DNA of 64,000 bases from Onchocerca volvulus (taxonomy: Eukaryota > Nematoda > Chromadorea > Rhabditida > Onchocercidae), in contig HG738140.1 of NCBI GenBank assembly GCA_000499405.2, positions 15,949,097 to 16,013,096 on the forward strand, read 5' to 3'. Under the pieces are notes generated by a model, which was given only the letters and a program-made list of their open reading frames with translations, was not told the DNA's origin and did not search any database. Below, piece by piece: positions 1 to 21,430 of the stretch (positions within the stretch are counted from its first letter, which is position 1; each line of letters opens with the position of its first letter). A program made the position numbers and the translations under genes.

Positions 1-267
1 CTTTGCCATATATCTTAACAAGTGCATTATCTGGGAAAAGAGAATGACTTTGATATTCTAAAAAAAATGGAAATTTAGGGCAGTCGATGTTTTATAGTTC
101 AATAGGGAACTATCGATCCTAGTTCAATATGGAGTGGTGATTTTTGGACTGGAATATCAGAGCTGTTAAAGAAATCATGCAATATTTCCGTGGCATATCA
201 AATTCTAATTACTATAATTAACATTGGCAGCATCTTTCCTGGCGTCAGAAAATGATTTTAATTTCAG

Positions 268-3200
268 CAAAACTTTTATTGCGATTTATAATCAATGCAT
301 TTTCGATTAATGATGGAGTTATTTACCGATATAACTCAACAGTTAATCGTTTGAAGCATGTTGAAATCATTCATTATAATCGATCTATTAGTATGATACA
401 TATTACAGAATGTATTGTCTATTCACTTTTCTCGAGAATGGTATGATGCGAGACAATTATTCCTGGATGTTTGTGTACAATTTCTACAAGGATTATTTTG
501 GGTCAAAATCAGTGCGCAACGTATTATCTTCACACTTGTAAATTTTTTTGAATTTAGTGTTTTTTTTCTCGTATCAATTAATGGTCAGAAATATTGATAA
601 ACATTAATAAATGACATAACGCTGTTTATTCTTCACTTTCATCATTATTTTAGTCACATGCTACTGAGAGCAATATTAACGAGTACATGAAATCCGTGCT
701 AATATGGATAGAGAAATGTGAGCAACTCTGCATGCGTTTGCGAAATCGTATTTCAGCTAGTGAAAACTTTATATTCACTCAAGATGTTTGTTTTTTTTTG
801 TTTGTTTTTTGTTTTTTTTTTTCTCATTGAAATTTGATTTAAAAAAAAAAATTCCCATTTAATATCCTGTAAATCTTAAAATTTCCAACATTTCTTCCCC
901 CATTCAATGCTTTTTCTGCGAATTATTGAATTGTTTCAGTTGGAAATTCAATTGACGAATTGGAACATGTCATTCAAAAATATAACTTCAGTATTTAGCA
1001 ATGTATGCAATATTACAAATATTCAGTTGAGCACCAATACAGGTCTATTATTAATAGAATTCGTTTTGCTCTTTCAAACTTCTTTTATCCACCGATCGTC
1101 ATCGGTTACAAAAGTGCAAATATTGAAATTAGAATTACTAAAGAATTTTTGTAGAATCGAACTGAAAGAAGTTTAATTTGGCTTGTTTCTGCATCTTTGC
1201 TGTTTACTGTTCTTAATTTTTTGCTGCTGGAAGATCTGTTGTTCTCTAACAAAAAAATGAGTTGTCCGCAGATTTGCAATGAGTTGAATTGGGTGAATTA
1301 ATTTCATTCATTTTTGATAATTACTGCTTCAGAAGCCGAAGGCTTGGAAGAAAATTACATTCAAGAAGCACTTTTATATTCCATAGAAAAAGTGTATGGC
1401 TCTTTAAATGGAGCTGAAACTGTAGAGATCACAAAGTAAGTTTGCGTATAATAACAAGTAAGCTTGAGAAATATGATAAGCATGGAAAGAATCGATATAT
1501 TATGATAACGATGGAAGCAAAGCTCATAAAATTGATTAATTAGCGGAAAAATAATATAGAAAAAAAAAGGTGGAGAAACATGAAGATAAAAATTGATGTA
1601 TGAAAAAATGGCAACAAACATTTGTTAGAGTGGTGTAGAGAAAAAGGATAAAATAAAAAGTAAATGGATTTTGGACATGGAAAATAAAATTTTGTGAACA
1701 TAATTTTAATTTTTAGCGAATATATGAGGGCCGTGCAAAATGTTTTCACTGATTTGATTGACAAATTCGATAGTAAGGAACTATTGATCGACTGCATGGA
1801 TAAGGTTTATTTATATCAAAATTTGGTTTTCGCGATTTGGTTTTCAATGTTAGAAAATTATTGCTGATTTAAATTTTGTAGATCTAATTTTATTTATTTT
1901 ATAGAAAATATATTTTCTTGCTTTATCCAATTTGATTTCATCTAGTATATTGCCTGCTCATGCTTTTCAGTGCTGAAATTGCGAGATGATAATACTTTTA
2001 GAAACTTTCTAATCTTTTCTTGAGTTTTCTCATTTTACTTCAAATTGTTTAGAAAAAAAGCAATTGCAAATTAAGTGCAGAAGAAAGTTTTAGAACAAAA
2101 ATTTTGATTATTATGAAAAATATGAATAAAAGCTGCTTTTTAGACTGTTTCATTGCCACTTGTGGAACGAGCAAATTTTCGAAGGCAAGATGCTTTGGAA
2201 ACCGAAAAACTTCGATGGAATTTGGAAAAAAAGGAAAATGAAATAATGGAGTTGAAAATAAATCTTCGAGCTAAGCTTGATGATATTAGCAACTATAAAG
2301 TATGTAGAACTTTCGCAAAAGATCATACTGTCTTCATTTACAAGCATTTGATATTTCTAATTTTATTTGCTGATCATGATAATAGGTAAAATATGGAATT
2401 AATTTAATTGAATTTGATCCATATACTTCAGTACAACAATACGCAATATTTACCAATGAAAGAATTTGCAGCTAAATTATGTTTGTCTATGTATGTTTTT
2501 CTTTCAGTTACGTTTAGAAACGGCTGAAAATAAAATAAAATTGATGGAAAAAATTGATGAAACTGAGACGCAGAGATTGCTTTCGCAAAATGACGATTTA
2601 CGCGATCGATTAAGAAAAGCAAAAATGCAAGTTTTAGACTAAAAAGATTTTATAATGAGGAAATCTATGTGAATCAAATGATACATTGAATCGACAAGAA
2701 ATCAATGATTTTAGTTATTGATTCATAACGGATGAATTTATTTCGCTGCATAACCATTTAAATCATTTACTATAATCCAACTTTTCCATTTTTTTTTTCA
2801 CCAGATAAGCACGATAAGCAAATATGTATAATATGGGATAATTGGATATATGTTGTAATTTTTAAAGTAATAGTAATACATGATGATACTACATATAAGT
2901 GAAAACAGATTTGGTAATAGGCTTTGTCTCTCTTATTCTTTCATTCTATTTTTGTTTTAAAACCGTCCAGTGAGTCTTGACAAAAACATTTGTTAGCTAA
3001 GGAAAACTAACACGTTATATCAGATAATGATTCTCGTTTCTTGTCTTTCCTTCTCCGTTCTCGCTTTTCCTTTTTCTTTTCTTCTTATAAAAAATAGATT
3101 TCGTAATTTTAAAAATAAATCTTGGCAACCATCTTTAGAAAATATGAACTCTTCTGGATGAGATATTGATTCGATAGTGAATTAGTTCCTATTTGCATTT

Positions 3201-6104
3201 ATTGTCGATTTCCGTTTTGATTAAACAATTTTTGAATAGAATAAGTTCCAAAAACGATCTTGTCATTTTCAAAGTGGCGCGTTTTCCTCTGATTAATGTA
3301 TCATATGAACAGTCGTTGATAATTCAGACATTTCTTTTGATGAAATGACTTCTTTATTCATTTTTTTTTTTTTTTTTGCTTACTTATTTTTTCTTTGCAG
3401 AGAGTATGAAGATACGTTGGGAACTTTGCAGCATGAAATTGATGTTTGTCAAAAAGAAAATTGCGAATTACGAAACCATGCTAGTACTATCACTAAAAAA
3501 GTATTAGTAAATGTATTACATTTACAGAAATTCATTGAATTTTTTGGATGAGATTCTTTACCCTCTTTTCTCTTGCTTGTAGCTGTTTGCAAGTATTAAC
3601 TTGGAAAGTCTTTTGTTATGCAATAAGTTTTACTCTACTTTAATGATTTTCTTGTCAGAAATCAAAAGGTTCTGCGAAATAAAATTCTTTAGAATGAAAA
3701 TTTTAATATATATGAGTTATATATTAAAATTTTCATATTGAAATATATTGAAAACATAATATACTATAATTTTACAATACATCATACCCTTATTTTTGAA
3801 TAGTAGTACTACCAAATATATTTACATAGTACCACTATTCAAAAACAAGCATTTTAAAATTACATTATAGAAATTGTGAAATTGAGTTCTTTTTTAAGCA
3901 GTCGCAAACTGTAAATATGGCTATGAATCATCCAAAAACGCAAGCATTACTTTTCTCGATTACACCAGCCGATTCCAGTCCGCCAACTCCTGAGCAGTTT
4001 AATGAAGTGGTTTATCTAGAAGGTGAATTGAAAGAAACAAAATTAGCATTGGAATGGGCTTCACAACATATTCGACAGTTGAAGGTATTATCAAACTCTC
4101 TTCCTTTTTTTTATAATTCGTAAGTTATTAAGTGTCAGATAATATTAAGAAGTGATAAAATGATCTATAATATCTTCTTTTTTTCCGATCTTTTTCGGTT
4201 TGGTAATTTTAAAAATGGAAATTTAATAAAAATATAGCACAAACATTCTATGATAACCGTTAAAAGAGATTGATTGCAACTGCTGTATTAAATTGATCTG
4301 ACATGTTGAAACAATGGAGATCAGATGATCTTGTCTTCGATATATAATGAAGATATATTTGATATAGTGTATAGTTTAATGATATATTTTAAAATGATGT
4401 AGTTAATCACTGAATGGATTAAATAACTAACAGTTTGATGGTTAACATTGTAAGTCTTTTTTTCTTTTTTTTCCAATACCACTAGCTGGACCATCCGACC
4501 GAGCAGCTACGAGCTCGGTCGGATGGTCCAGCTAGTGGTATTGGATTTTTTTCGTAACCATATCTTCTTTGTAATTATTTCTCTTCATGAAAATTGTCGC
4601 TTTGATTTTATTGAAATTGTACTATTGATATAACTCTTTTTTATACAACTGCTGTGTTCGTTGATCTATTAACAAATCGAGAAAGTCGAGTTCATAGTCG
4701 GTCTGTTTCCTATAGTAAGTGGAAATCGATTAACGATTTGGCATCCAGATATTTCCGATAACAATTTTAATTCCAAAACTGCGCATTATCTGTATTGTTT
4801 TATTCATACAATTACTCTTACGGTATCATGGAAAATGATTATCTGGAATGCTGGTTTTATCTCAAATTTTATTACATTCTTTTTAGCTGTAATTTAGGTA
4901 ATCAGTAGAGTAAAAAAACATGAATTTTTTATGATAGCAGTTTATCAGTCAAGAATTTACTGCTTTAAGGCAAGTGAAAAGATGCAAATATTAAATATGA
5001 TGGATGCAATAATGATCCCATCACATATAAGTGGCCCACTGACGTTGCAGTCAGTGCAAAGTTCGAAAAAACATGAACTGGATGAATTATGTAAAAAAGC
5101 AGAAAGTATTTTAACGGTTAGTTTTATCATAAAATTACTACTGTTTAATATAAAACAGTGAAAGGTTCCAGTAATGAAGAGTCTAATCATTATATTAATT
5201 TTTAGGATTCACGGTTTTATCAAATTCCATATGTTGCTGATATATTACAGCCAAAATCAAAGCAGAATTTGGAGAAAAGGAAGCATCTTGGAAATATTGC
5301 CCATATAAATCAACGGATTGCTGATGTAGGTGTTTTTGATTTTGATTCTGATTATATCCGAAAATTTGCTGAATTGCTCAAATGCTTTGATTGGCACTCA
5401 AAATACATGATTTATTTGTTTAACATAGCTAATATTAAGTGTCACTTTCTGTACTCATTTGATTTCATCGCTAATATATCTTGAACATCTCAGCATTATT
5501 TGCCGTTTATAATTAGCTTTCTTATTTTTCCACTGCTTTTATAATTAAAATTTTTTCTATATCATGAAAATATTTTTTCGGATTTGGAAAGCTAACAAAT
5601 ATAAAAGATGTATTCCTATTTTAGCTCGTATAAAAGTGCTCTGTTTTTGTTTGTAGCTAAAAATTGACATATATCGATTTTGGAAGAGATATCGCAAAGG
5701 CGGAGAATTGCCTTCATTTTTTCAGAACATTGAAAATGTTACATTAGGAAATCATAAGGTACATGCTTTTAGTTTCTAAAGAATTTTTTTGATTTCTTGA
5801 TACAAATAAGTACGAAATTGTCGAGAAATTTTTTTTTTTATAGCTTGAAAATGTTTCTTTTCAGTGCAATCAAAGATTGATAATTCATTTGTATAAATTC
5901 TTTTGTTTCATTTATGGTAGAATTATAAGAATGCAGTCCTTTGCCTTAAATTTTCTGTTGTAGAAAGAAGAAAGAACCGTTGAAATTCATCAACTTAAAG
6001 GTATGCATTCGGCAGCTTATAAAAATGCATTCGAATCGCTTTTCGGTAAGTTAAATGCAAATCAGGAAAGAACTGAATCAATGGAAATTGCTGTGTCTGT
6101 CTAA
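268..6104 (+). CDS. dnc-1: Dynactin subunit 1 (p150-Glued), C-terminal half, partial
   Basis: Large subunit of dynactin, the cofactor of cytoplasmic dynein in microtubule transport. Only the C-terminal half is here; the N-terminal CAP-Gly and first coiled coil lie off the left edge. Exons read: 409-501, 654-785, 940-1042, 1333-1435, 1717-1804, 2144-2299, 2508-2630, 3401-3500, 3902-4084, 4949-5116, 5206-5325, 5657-5758, 5964-6104 (TAA). An exon around 268-390 is likely but its right boundary is unresolved. The translation follows human DCTN1 almost block for block: the segment ending IEKCEQLCMRLRNR, then NTEAEGLEENY...VYGS, a long coiled coil (LRWNLEKKENEIMELKINL, REYEDTLGTLQHEIDVCQKE), then ASQHIRQLK. 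The splice phase from 2630 to 3401 does not match (phase 0 into phase 2), so a micro-exon, unusual site or base error is possible there. The stop at 6104 gives a tail about as long as the human one. Confidence 0.9.
3794..3846. repeat. Short inverted repeat in a dnc-1 intron
   Basis: Arms of 19 bp at 3794-3812 and 3828-3846 are complementary with one mismatch (core GAATAGTAGTACTA). They lie in the intron 3501-3901. A second AT-only palindrome lies about 70 bp to the left (near 3700-3735). Could be a decayed foldback element; no function is visible. Confidence 0.6.
4473..4544. repeat. Perfect 32-bp inverted repeat (hairpin) in a dnc-1 intron
   Basis: The left arm 4473-4504 is an exact reverse complement of the right arm 4513-4544, with an 8-nt spacer. 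The arms are about 56% GC inside an intron (4085-4948) that is otherwise mostly A and T, and are flanked by T-runs. The strand cannot be decided because the structure is symmetrical. It could be a foldback transposon remnant, a hairpin RNA precursor, or an assembly/cloning artefact. Confidence 0.9.
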
Positions 6105-8039
6105 AATTTACTAAATTTGGTTCGCGATTATAATCTTTTGCGACTCCAGAAAAGTTTTTGGTTTTAAATTATTAATCCGGTTGATGTCTTATGACGATGA
6201 AGTTTCCTAAGTATTGTAACTTTGTGGGACATACCATATATGATTATGTGAAATCTAGCATGTCATGTCGTAAAACAAATCATGCAATTCCGTGAAAACA
6301 AATTATATAGTTCCGTGAATCTAATATGTTATATATGTAAAACATTTAAATTATATAACTCTTGAAAAATACTATATACAAAAAAGATCTAAATTAGAAT
6401 TAAGAATAACTTATTAAAATCACGTCTATATTTGATCCTTACATGTACTTCTGTTCCATATTTGCATACTTCACAGACATGTTACAGTAAGTTCCTTTGT
6501 ATTCAGTATTCTGTTATCGAATTTTGATCTCAAATTAATAGCAAATTTTCTGACTCTTTGAATATTCCAGAAGCTTTTTGCTTTTTTCTCGGAAATTTTT
6601 TGTGTTTGCTTCGAATTTTGCAAAATCTATGTGTATTCTTTGCATACATTCCATTCATGTTTATAAGCTTTTATGCTATCATTCCATCTAATTTTAATTG
6701 TACAAATTTTATATATATTGAGGTTAATTGTTTACTTCTTGAAATTTGCTGTATATTTCATAGATTTTCCGGTAGTTCTGGGATTCCTAGAATTTAAATT
6801 GTTGAGACTTACATTTAGTACGGATTTTTGACCTTTAAAATTCCAAATTTTTATATTGTCAAATTTCTGAAAATTTGTATCACTAATTGTGCATAATTTT
6901 TCATCTTTTTTTTTCACTCTTTTTTCATGTACTTTTTCAAATGTACTAGCTTGCTTTCTCGTGCAACATCGATTCTGCTAATTTTTCTCTTGGTTATTGA
7001 TATTGTGAAAATATTAATGAATTAAACTAATTTGTCTAAAGTGTTCGACAGTTTTATATTTTATTTAAAAAGTAAACAAATAATAAATCAAGGAGATTAT
7101 TGATGGGTGGAAACATGACGGCTTATATGCGAGATCATATTATTATAACAGGATCGTATTACAGCGATACATAAGCGTACAATGAAAATACAATTCAGAA
7201 GAGCAGCATCTTTTGTTCAAATTATGAATAAAATAAAATTTAAAGTTTATTCGGATGAACTTATCTATGAACTACGAAGTTTTGCTTCTCAATAATATGA
7301 ACAAGAGAATGTTGGAATTTGTTCACTTCTTTTTTTTTTTTCACATTAAACAGCTTGAATAATATTACATCGAGATTATCAGTTAGTCTGGAATATCACA
7401 TTCGGCTTCCTGTTATTACTCAGCAATTTATCATTTTTAAGTTGTTCAAAAATGCAAGTATGGCATTATAGAAATTATGAATATTTCATTGATAATTTAC
7501 AATTGACAACTTCAAATTGCTTTCTTTTCTCCAAGTAGTTTTAGTGAGCAAATGAATAAATGAAAATGATGGAATAGTTGATATTATTAATCTTCTTTGA
7601 GAGGTGACTGATTTGTGAGTCTGTTCGTTACCTAGTTATGTTTATAAACTTCACTGAAAATTATTTACTAATTATCAAAGTATTTCAGTAACACTTCTTA
7701 TAAAGGAAAAAATACACCTGGATTTACAATATCTTATCTTTTCAAATTTTCTTCAATTAATTAGATAATTTGATAAATAAGTCTGTTATTCGGTATGGAT
7801 AAGGTTAAGGATTCAAGATTATCTTAACAAATTCATTTCTGCAAAAATAAACGACATGTTATCCTGGGAGCAACACAATAATAATCGATGATTTTTTGCA
7901 GACAATCCAAAACACGACCTAATATCAGAAATCAGAAACCCACAAATCCCATAAAATCCATAAATTGCTTGAACAAAATATTTCATTATACACTATCATG
8001 ATCTCGACGCATTTATTTGAATGCAACATTGTGTTTCAA
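6105..8039. other. Intergenic, no gene seen
   Basis: AT-rich sequence between the dnc-1 stop and a dispersed repeat. The open frames here are short and made of Phe/Ile/Leu-rich low-complexity codons, with no recognisable protein. The dnc-1 3' UTR must lie in its first part, but I do not assign a specific polyadenylation signal. Confidence 0.6.
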
Positions 8040-8290
8040 ATCAATCGGTTAAGAACTTAAAAAAACGTTGTATAAAATTGAATGCAGGAAGTAGGCGTGG
8101 CCAATAAATTCAGTACGCTGATGAAGACGTAGTCAATAAATTCTATCCGCCCACTTACTTTTACCTGTCACAGGTGTGACACGTAAAGAAAGGTAAATAT
8201 GTCTATGTAAAAAAGAGCGCCTATTGGAATGCAAGGTTATATCAAAATTTGAAAGCAATCGATGAAGAGGTTGCTAAGTTACGTGACAAG
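8040..8290 (-). repeat. Dispersed repeat copy (Helitron-associated family)
   Basis: Read on the minus strand, this block contains in order: a segment ending in ACCTTGCATTCCAATAG, a T-rich part with ACATATTTACCTTTC, a GTGTCACACCTGTGACAG palindrome, a GTGGGCGGA...TTTATTGACTACG segment, then CCACGCCTACTTCCTGCATT. The same blocks in the same order recur on the plus strand at 53.3-53.5 kb, 54.0-54.15 kb and 54.8-55.0 kb. No coding potential. Membership of the Helitron family is inferred from the copies next to the Helitron coding remnants at 55.8-57.9 kb. Confidence 0.7.
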
Positions 8291-8323
8291 CCGTATAGAT
8301 TAGAAACTCATTAACTAATCTAG

Positions 8324-8473
8324 GTTGGTTACGGTTATGGTTATGGAAATTACGGTGCGTTTAATGGTTACGGAAATTACGCTGGGATTGGTGGCTACGG
8401 TTTATACGGTGCTGGTTTGAGTAATCTCGGTATTGGTTGCTGCGGTCTTGGTGGCTTTTATGGAAGAAAGTGA
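8324..8473 (+). CDS. Gly/Tyr-rich small peptide, last exon only
   Basis: An acceptor-like AACTAATCTAG is followed by 49 codons and TGA. The peptide is built of YG/GYG steps (VGYGYGYGNYGAFNGYGNY at the start) and ends with a pair of Cys and the tail GGFYGRK. Its composition recalls the secreted Gly/Tyr-rich nematode peptides (the NLP/caenacin type of innate-immunity peptides) and Gly-rich cuticle or eggshell peptides. Such genes normally have a first exon coding a signal peptide; I find none upstream, where a dispersed repeat sits only about 40 bp before this exon. So it is either the second exon of a gene whose first exon I failed to see, or a gene cut off by the repeat. Function not assigned. 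Confidence 0.5.
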   Translation, partial: VGYGYGYGNYGAFNGYGNYAGIGGYGLYGAGLSNLGIGCCGLGGFYGRK

Positions 8474-10174
8474 AATATGATGTTTGATATGCTAAAAGGA
8501 TTTTAGTCTTAGCTATAGCACCAATACCAATAAGATGAAGCTCAGTCGGAACTCGACATAATCATCATTTACTGGATTTTTTCCTAACAATGACGGTGAT
8601 AATATTATCGGGAATCAAGACAACATTCATAATATAGATCCAACAAGGCTTATGGTGTATTATTGTATTCTTACTAGCTGCATGCTTTAATGAAATAAGA
8701 TAAAAGGCGTAGTTGACAATTTTATAAAAATATTTTATTTAATGTTTCTAATAGTGGAAATAATTTAAAACGCTGCATGTTCTACGAACAAAAAAGAATA
8801 TATTTCTATGAAATATCAGATAACTACAGTGCTGTAATCCAACATATACAATCATATACATTTATGTGACCTTCAACATATCTATTTAGAAGCAATACGT
8901 ACTCAAACTACTTCTAACAAACACAAGTAAAAAATAATTCATTTAACACAATAACTTCCGTAAAAACATATAACACATAAACACACTGAATGAAGAAACC
9001 CAACAGCAGACAAAATTACTGCTTCATGAAATCATTAGTGACGACGTAGATCAGATGAATGTTACATATCATGACAGATCTCGAAATGATATCTGAAATG
9101 CTTCATGCTTAGAGGTAGATTTTACTAAGGTAAGGAAAGATATAAGTGTGGGAAGGGAAGAAAATGAGAGAGAGAGAGAGAGTGCTTTCCAAATTTACTT
9201 TATTTAATTAAATTTTAGGAAATATCGCATTGACTATATTCAAGAGATATGAAGGTCAATAGCAAGATGAAATTGAGAAAAAGTGAATGAATTCATAAGC
9301 TTTGCTACAATGTGAATCATTAAGAAGAAAAAATGGCATAGAAACTCAATTATCCATACTGATAATGATACCACAATTAGACATATATAGAGAAATATAT
9401 CTAAGAAACATTCATCTTAAAATGTCATTTCTGCAAAAAATTGTAAACGAAAAAGAAAAAAAAAAACAGTAAAAAATGGAAAGGATATCATTGAGAACTC
9501 CTATAAATCCGTCTGGCATCTGATTTGATAATTATAGTAAAACATGTCAAGACCAATAAAGAAAACATATACAATAGTATAAAATTAGAGAAGCGAAACT
9601 TTTTAGTCGAAACATAAAATAGTCGAAACATAAAATAAGAAACAATGAATGACGAAAAACCAATGAATCCTGTATGACCGAAGTAACATAACTCTCGAAT
9701 AGTTAGAAGATCAAGAATTAAGAATTTCCGGGAATGATACAAACTAAAGAAACAAAAAAGAAGAGAAAAATATTTCCTTAAAAAAAGACTTAATAAGAGG
9801 AAAATCATCAGCACTTGAAACAGTGCAGCAATAATAATAGGAGATGCATACAGAAGTAACGATGTATTAAAAACATGAGATGAAGTAAAAGGCACAGAAT
9901 GAATCGTAAATATGACTGCGTAGGATTTCCTCTAAAAAGCTATCTTCTCATCGATTCTGAATCTGCATTCTGTGAGTAAATAGAACTTATAATGATACTT
10001 ATTCAAATTAGTTCCAATCAGAAGTAGTATAAGATCTTTTTAATGTCTCATACCACAATAGTATTGCTGATCACTTTATTTGCAGGTCATTTCATAGAAT
10101 AATTTAAACAATAATTTTTTTTAATTATGCAGCATAAGCGAAAAAAAAAAGCAATAAATGAACAAAATATTGAC
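8474..10174. other. Convergent intergenic region
   Basis: Lies between the Gly/Tyr peptide exon (+) and the 3' end of USP47 (-). It holds a (GA)n run of about nine units ending near 9182 and otherwise AT-rich unique sequence. A hydrophobic open frame on the minus strand at about 9488-9934 is discussed under rejected items. Confidence 0.6.
10075..10080 (-). promoter_or_regulatory. Polyadenylation signal of the USP47 gene
   Basis: AATAAA on the minus strand, about 95 nt past the USP47 stop codon: position and motif fit a normal nematode 3' end. Not proven by transcript data. Confidence 0.5.
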
Positions 10175-19233
<9,059 letters not shown>

Positions 19234-19400
19234 TATAGTTAGCTAAATATTTCACAATGAATAATCTTCTCCACGGTTTTAATCTGAAAAACTAGAAATT
19301 TATTTACTTGTAAGAATAGTCCATAATTATTCTGCCACCGGTTCAACTTTTCATCTTATACCTAAAATTACGCATTCTGAAAAAAGTGACAATGTTACCT

Positions 19401-19465
19401 GTACTGTTTAAATTTTTCACTCGTACTGTTTAAATATTTCATTGTACTGTTTAAATTTTTCATCG
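19401..19465. repeat. Tandem repeat, three units of 21-22 bp
   Basis: Three near-identical copies of GTACTGTTTAAATTTTTCA start at 19401, 19423 and 19444, about 170-230 bp upstream of the USP47 start codon. This could lie in its promoter or 5' leader; no function inferred. Confidence 0.7.
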
Positions 19466-20754
19466 AATAACACAATTATTTGCTTGCTTCAGATACATTA
19501 GCATAATATTTTTGAGTTTTGATTAAGGCATACTGGATCAAATAACTAAATATCATGAGTTTAAGTATTCAGGCTAACTTTGGTGATAATATTCTATTAT
19601 TACTAATCTTTCCCTCTATTTACTAATAACACATAAGAATCCCGTAGTCACAAATGAATTAGGACATCAAATGTAATATGATTTGTGTGAAGTGTATATT
19701 ATACAAGATGAACTTGGCAATGTTCATTTCACGATTTGCATTCTCCATAACATGTATTTAGTAACATTATCTCATACAACCGTATATTCTGATAAGTGTG
19801 TCTCCTACATTCTCTCCTTCTCTTTCAGTAAATTCTGCGATGTGTATCTCATAGGAGTATTTTCCATAATATGCATGTCCTTACATATCCTACACAGTGA
19901 TATTTCCTGGAACATACATTTCTCTATGGCACTCTAGGTATATTCTGTGCAAGATTTATTTCCTATAACGGACCGGTATAAATCAAGCTAGTAAAAAACA
20001 ACCTAATCCTTTGGCTATCCTTTTTTTGAACCTCCTTCAAATTAAAGTTCATCCACCGCATAGTCACAATTTAACAAGGGCACAATTTTGGACATTATGC
20101 TACAGAAATTATCAATTGCGTGTATGGTAATAGGAAGAGGATAAAATTTGCTCGGCATTATACAAACTGGTAGTGCATTTATGGGGATGTGGAAATTTGT
20201 GTGTTTGAGTGGATGCGTAAAGATTTGTTCCTTCACGCAAGAAAAAGTTTCAGATATTCGCATCCAGAAGCTGGTACTGAGGAAACAGGTCGAGTTATCG
20301 AAATCCAGAAAAATCGGTTTAGATATATAAATTTAAACAAATATGCAGATCATCGTTACACTTTCATTCAGAAAACAATCCGATTTTCCATTCAGGCATA
20401 GTTCATGTTGATATGTCTATCATTGTGAACTTAAGTTGCTACTATCGTGGCAGTTAAGATTATTCAATTCCTCTGTAAGCTCATGGATAGTGAATTCAGA
20501 AGGAAACTTCTTGAACTCGTTTAATCAATTCTTTTTGATCTCACAATACAATTTTTAACAGCAGTTGTGGTCAAATTTGTTTATATTTACCTTTATGAGT
20601 GAATGACATTCGGTAAATTCACGGGGCAATTTCAAAACTGAGATATGCTTTAATTATGCTACTAATAAATTACCTATCCATAATTTTTCTACTTTATATT
20701 ACTCAAACAAACGGGCAGTTAATTTTTATGTTATCCGTACAAACGGTTAATTTA

Positions 20755-20845
20755 TTCAACCTATATTACCAATACAAATGGTTAGTTTTATTCAACCTAT
20801 ATTACCAATACAAATGGTTAGTTTTATTCAACCTATATTACCCAC
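20755..20845. repeat. Tandem repeat, 36-bp unit, about 2.5 copies
   Basis: Copies beginning TTCAACCTATATTACCAATA start at 20755, 20791 and 20827; the third decays. Because 36 is a multiple of three, it creates a repetitive open frame (FNLYYQYKWLVL repeated) that I do not regard as a gene. Confidence 0.8.
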
Positions 20846-21299
20846 ATAAATATTTATTCATTCTATGTTACCCATTGTATGAAGCAATGAAGACATGAAA
20901 ACATTGCATAATTTAAATAAAAAAAAAAAAAAAGAGAAAAAAGTTAGAAATGAAGCAAAATAATTTGCATCACTTAATTTATACTTCTACCGCAGCCAAA
21001 TTCCTAATCTTCTTAGCCAATGAAATCGTCATCAGAAGAAAACATGGTCTAGTCAAATGACAAAGCAATGAGCCACGACAATATATTTTTCTTTTGTTTT
21101 AAGAATTAGATGTAAATAAGTGAAGGAAGGCCTAAAAGATTACCAATGGCATGGCTTAGGCTTCGAATCAAAGATCTCCTCCATCTTCAACGAAAATTTC
21201 TATTATTTACATCATTGATTTTTTCCAATTTATCTATCTAATGGGGGTCGACTACTCTTAGTTGTGACAGGCTCCAGCTGGTTTATATAAATGAAAATG

Positions 21300-21430
21300 T
21301 AATTGTTCGTTGATTAAAAATCTTAAATCTCCGAAAGTTCCTAAAAACGCGCCTTATTTATATCAATTCAAAATCTTGGATATCGGAAAGTTCTTACCTA
21401 TCGTTTTAAAATTTTGACACAACGCTGCAT
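21300..21430 (+). repeat. Diverged copy of the dispersed repeat family
   Basis: Contains ATCTCCGAAAGTTC and, about 65 bp later, a second GGAAAGTTC block followed by AAAATTTTGACACAACGCTGC. The same blocks occur at 53.35 kb and, reversed, at 58.2-58.4 kb. Partial and degenerate. Confidence 0.5.

Noticed and set aside
9488..9934. Minus-strand hydrophobic open frame (about 148 codons after a TTTTTAG acceptor), ending IIKSDARRIYRSSQ
   Set aside because: It has no ATG of its own. Upstream exons would have to lie inside USP47 on the same strand. Phe/Leu/Ile-rich frames are common by chance in AT-rich DNA. The tail resembles the end of some membrane transporters, but not enough to call a gene.
19683..19937. 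84-codon plus-strand frame
   Set aside because: Looks like degenerate tandem repetition of TGTATCTCCTACAT-like units, not a protein.
20042..20401. Three overlapping open frames on both strands near 20.0-20.4 kb
   Set aside because: No recognisable protein, no splice partners; overlap on both strands points to a GC-richer non-coding patch.
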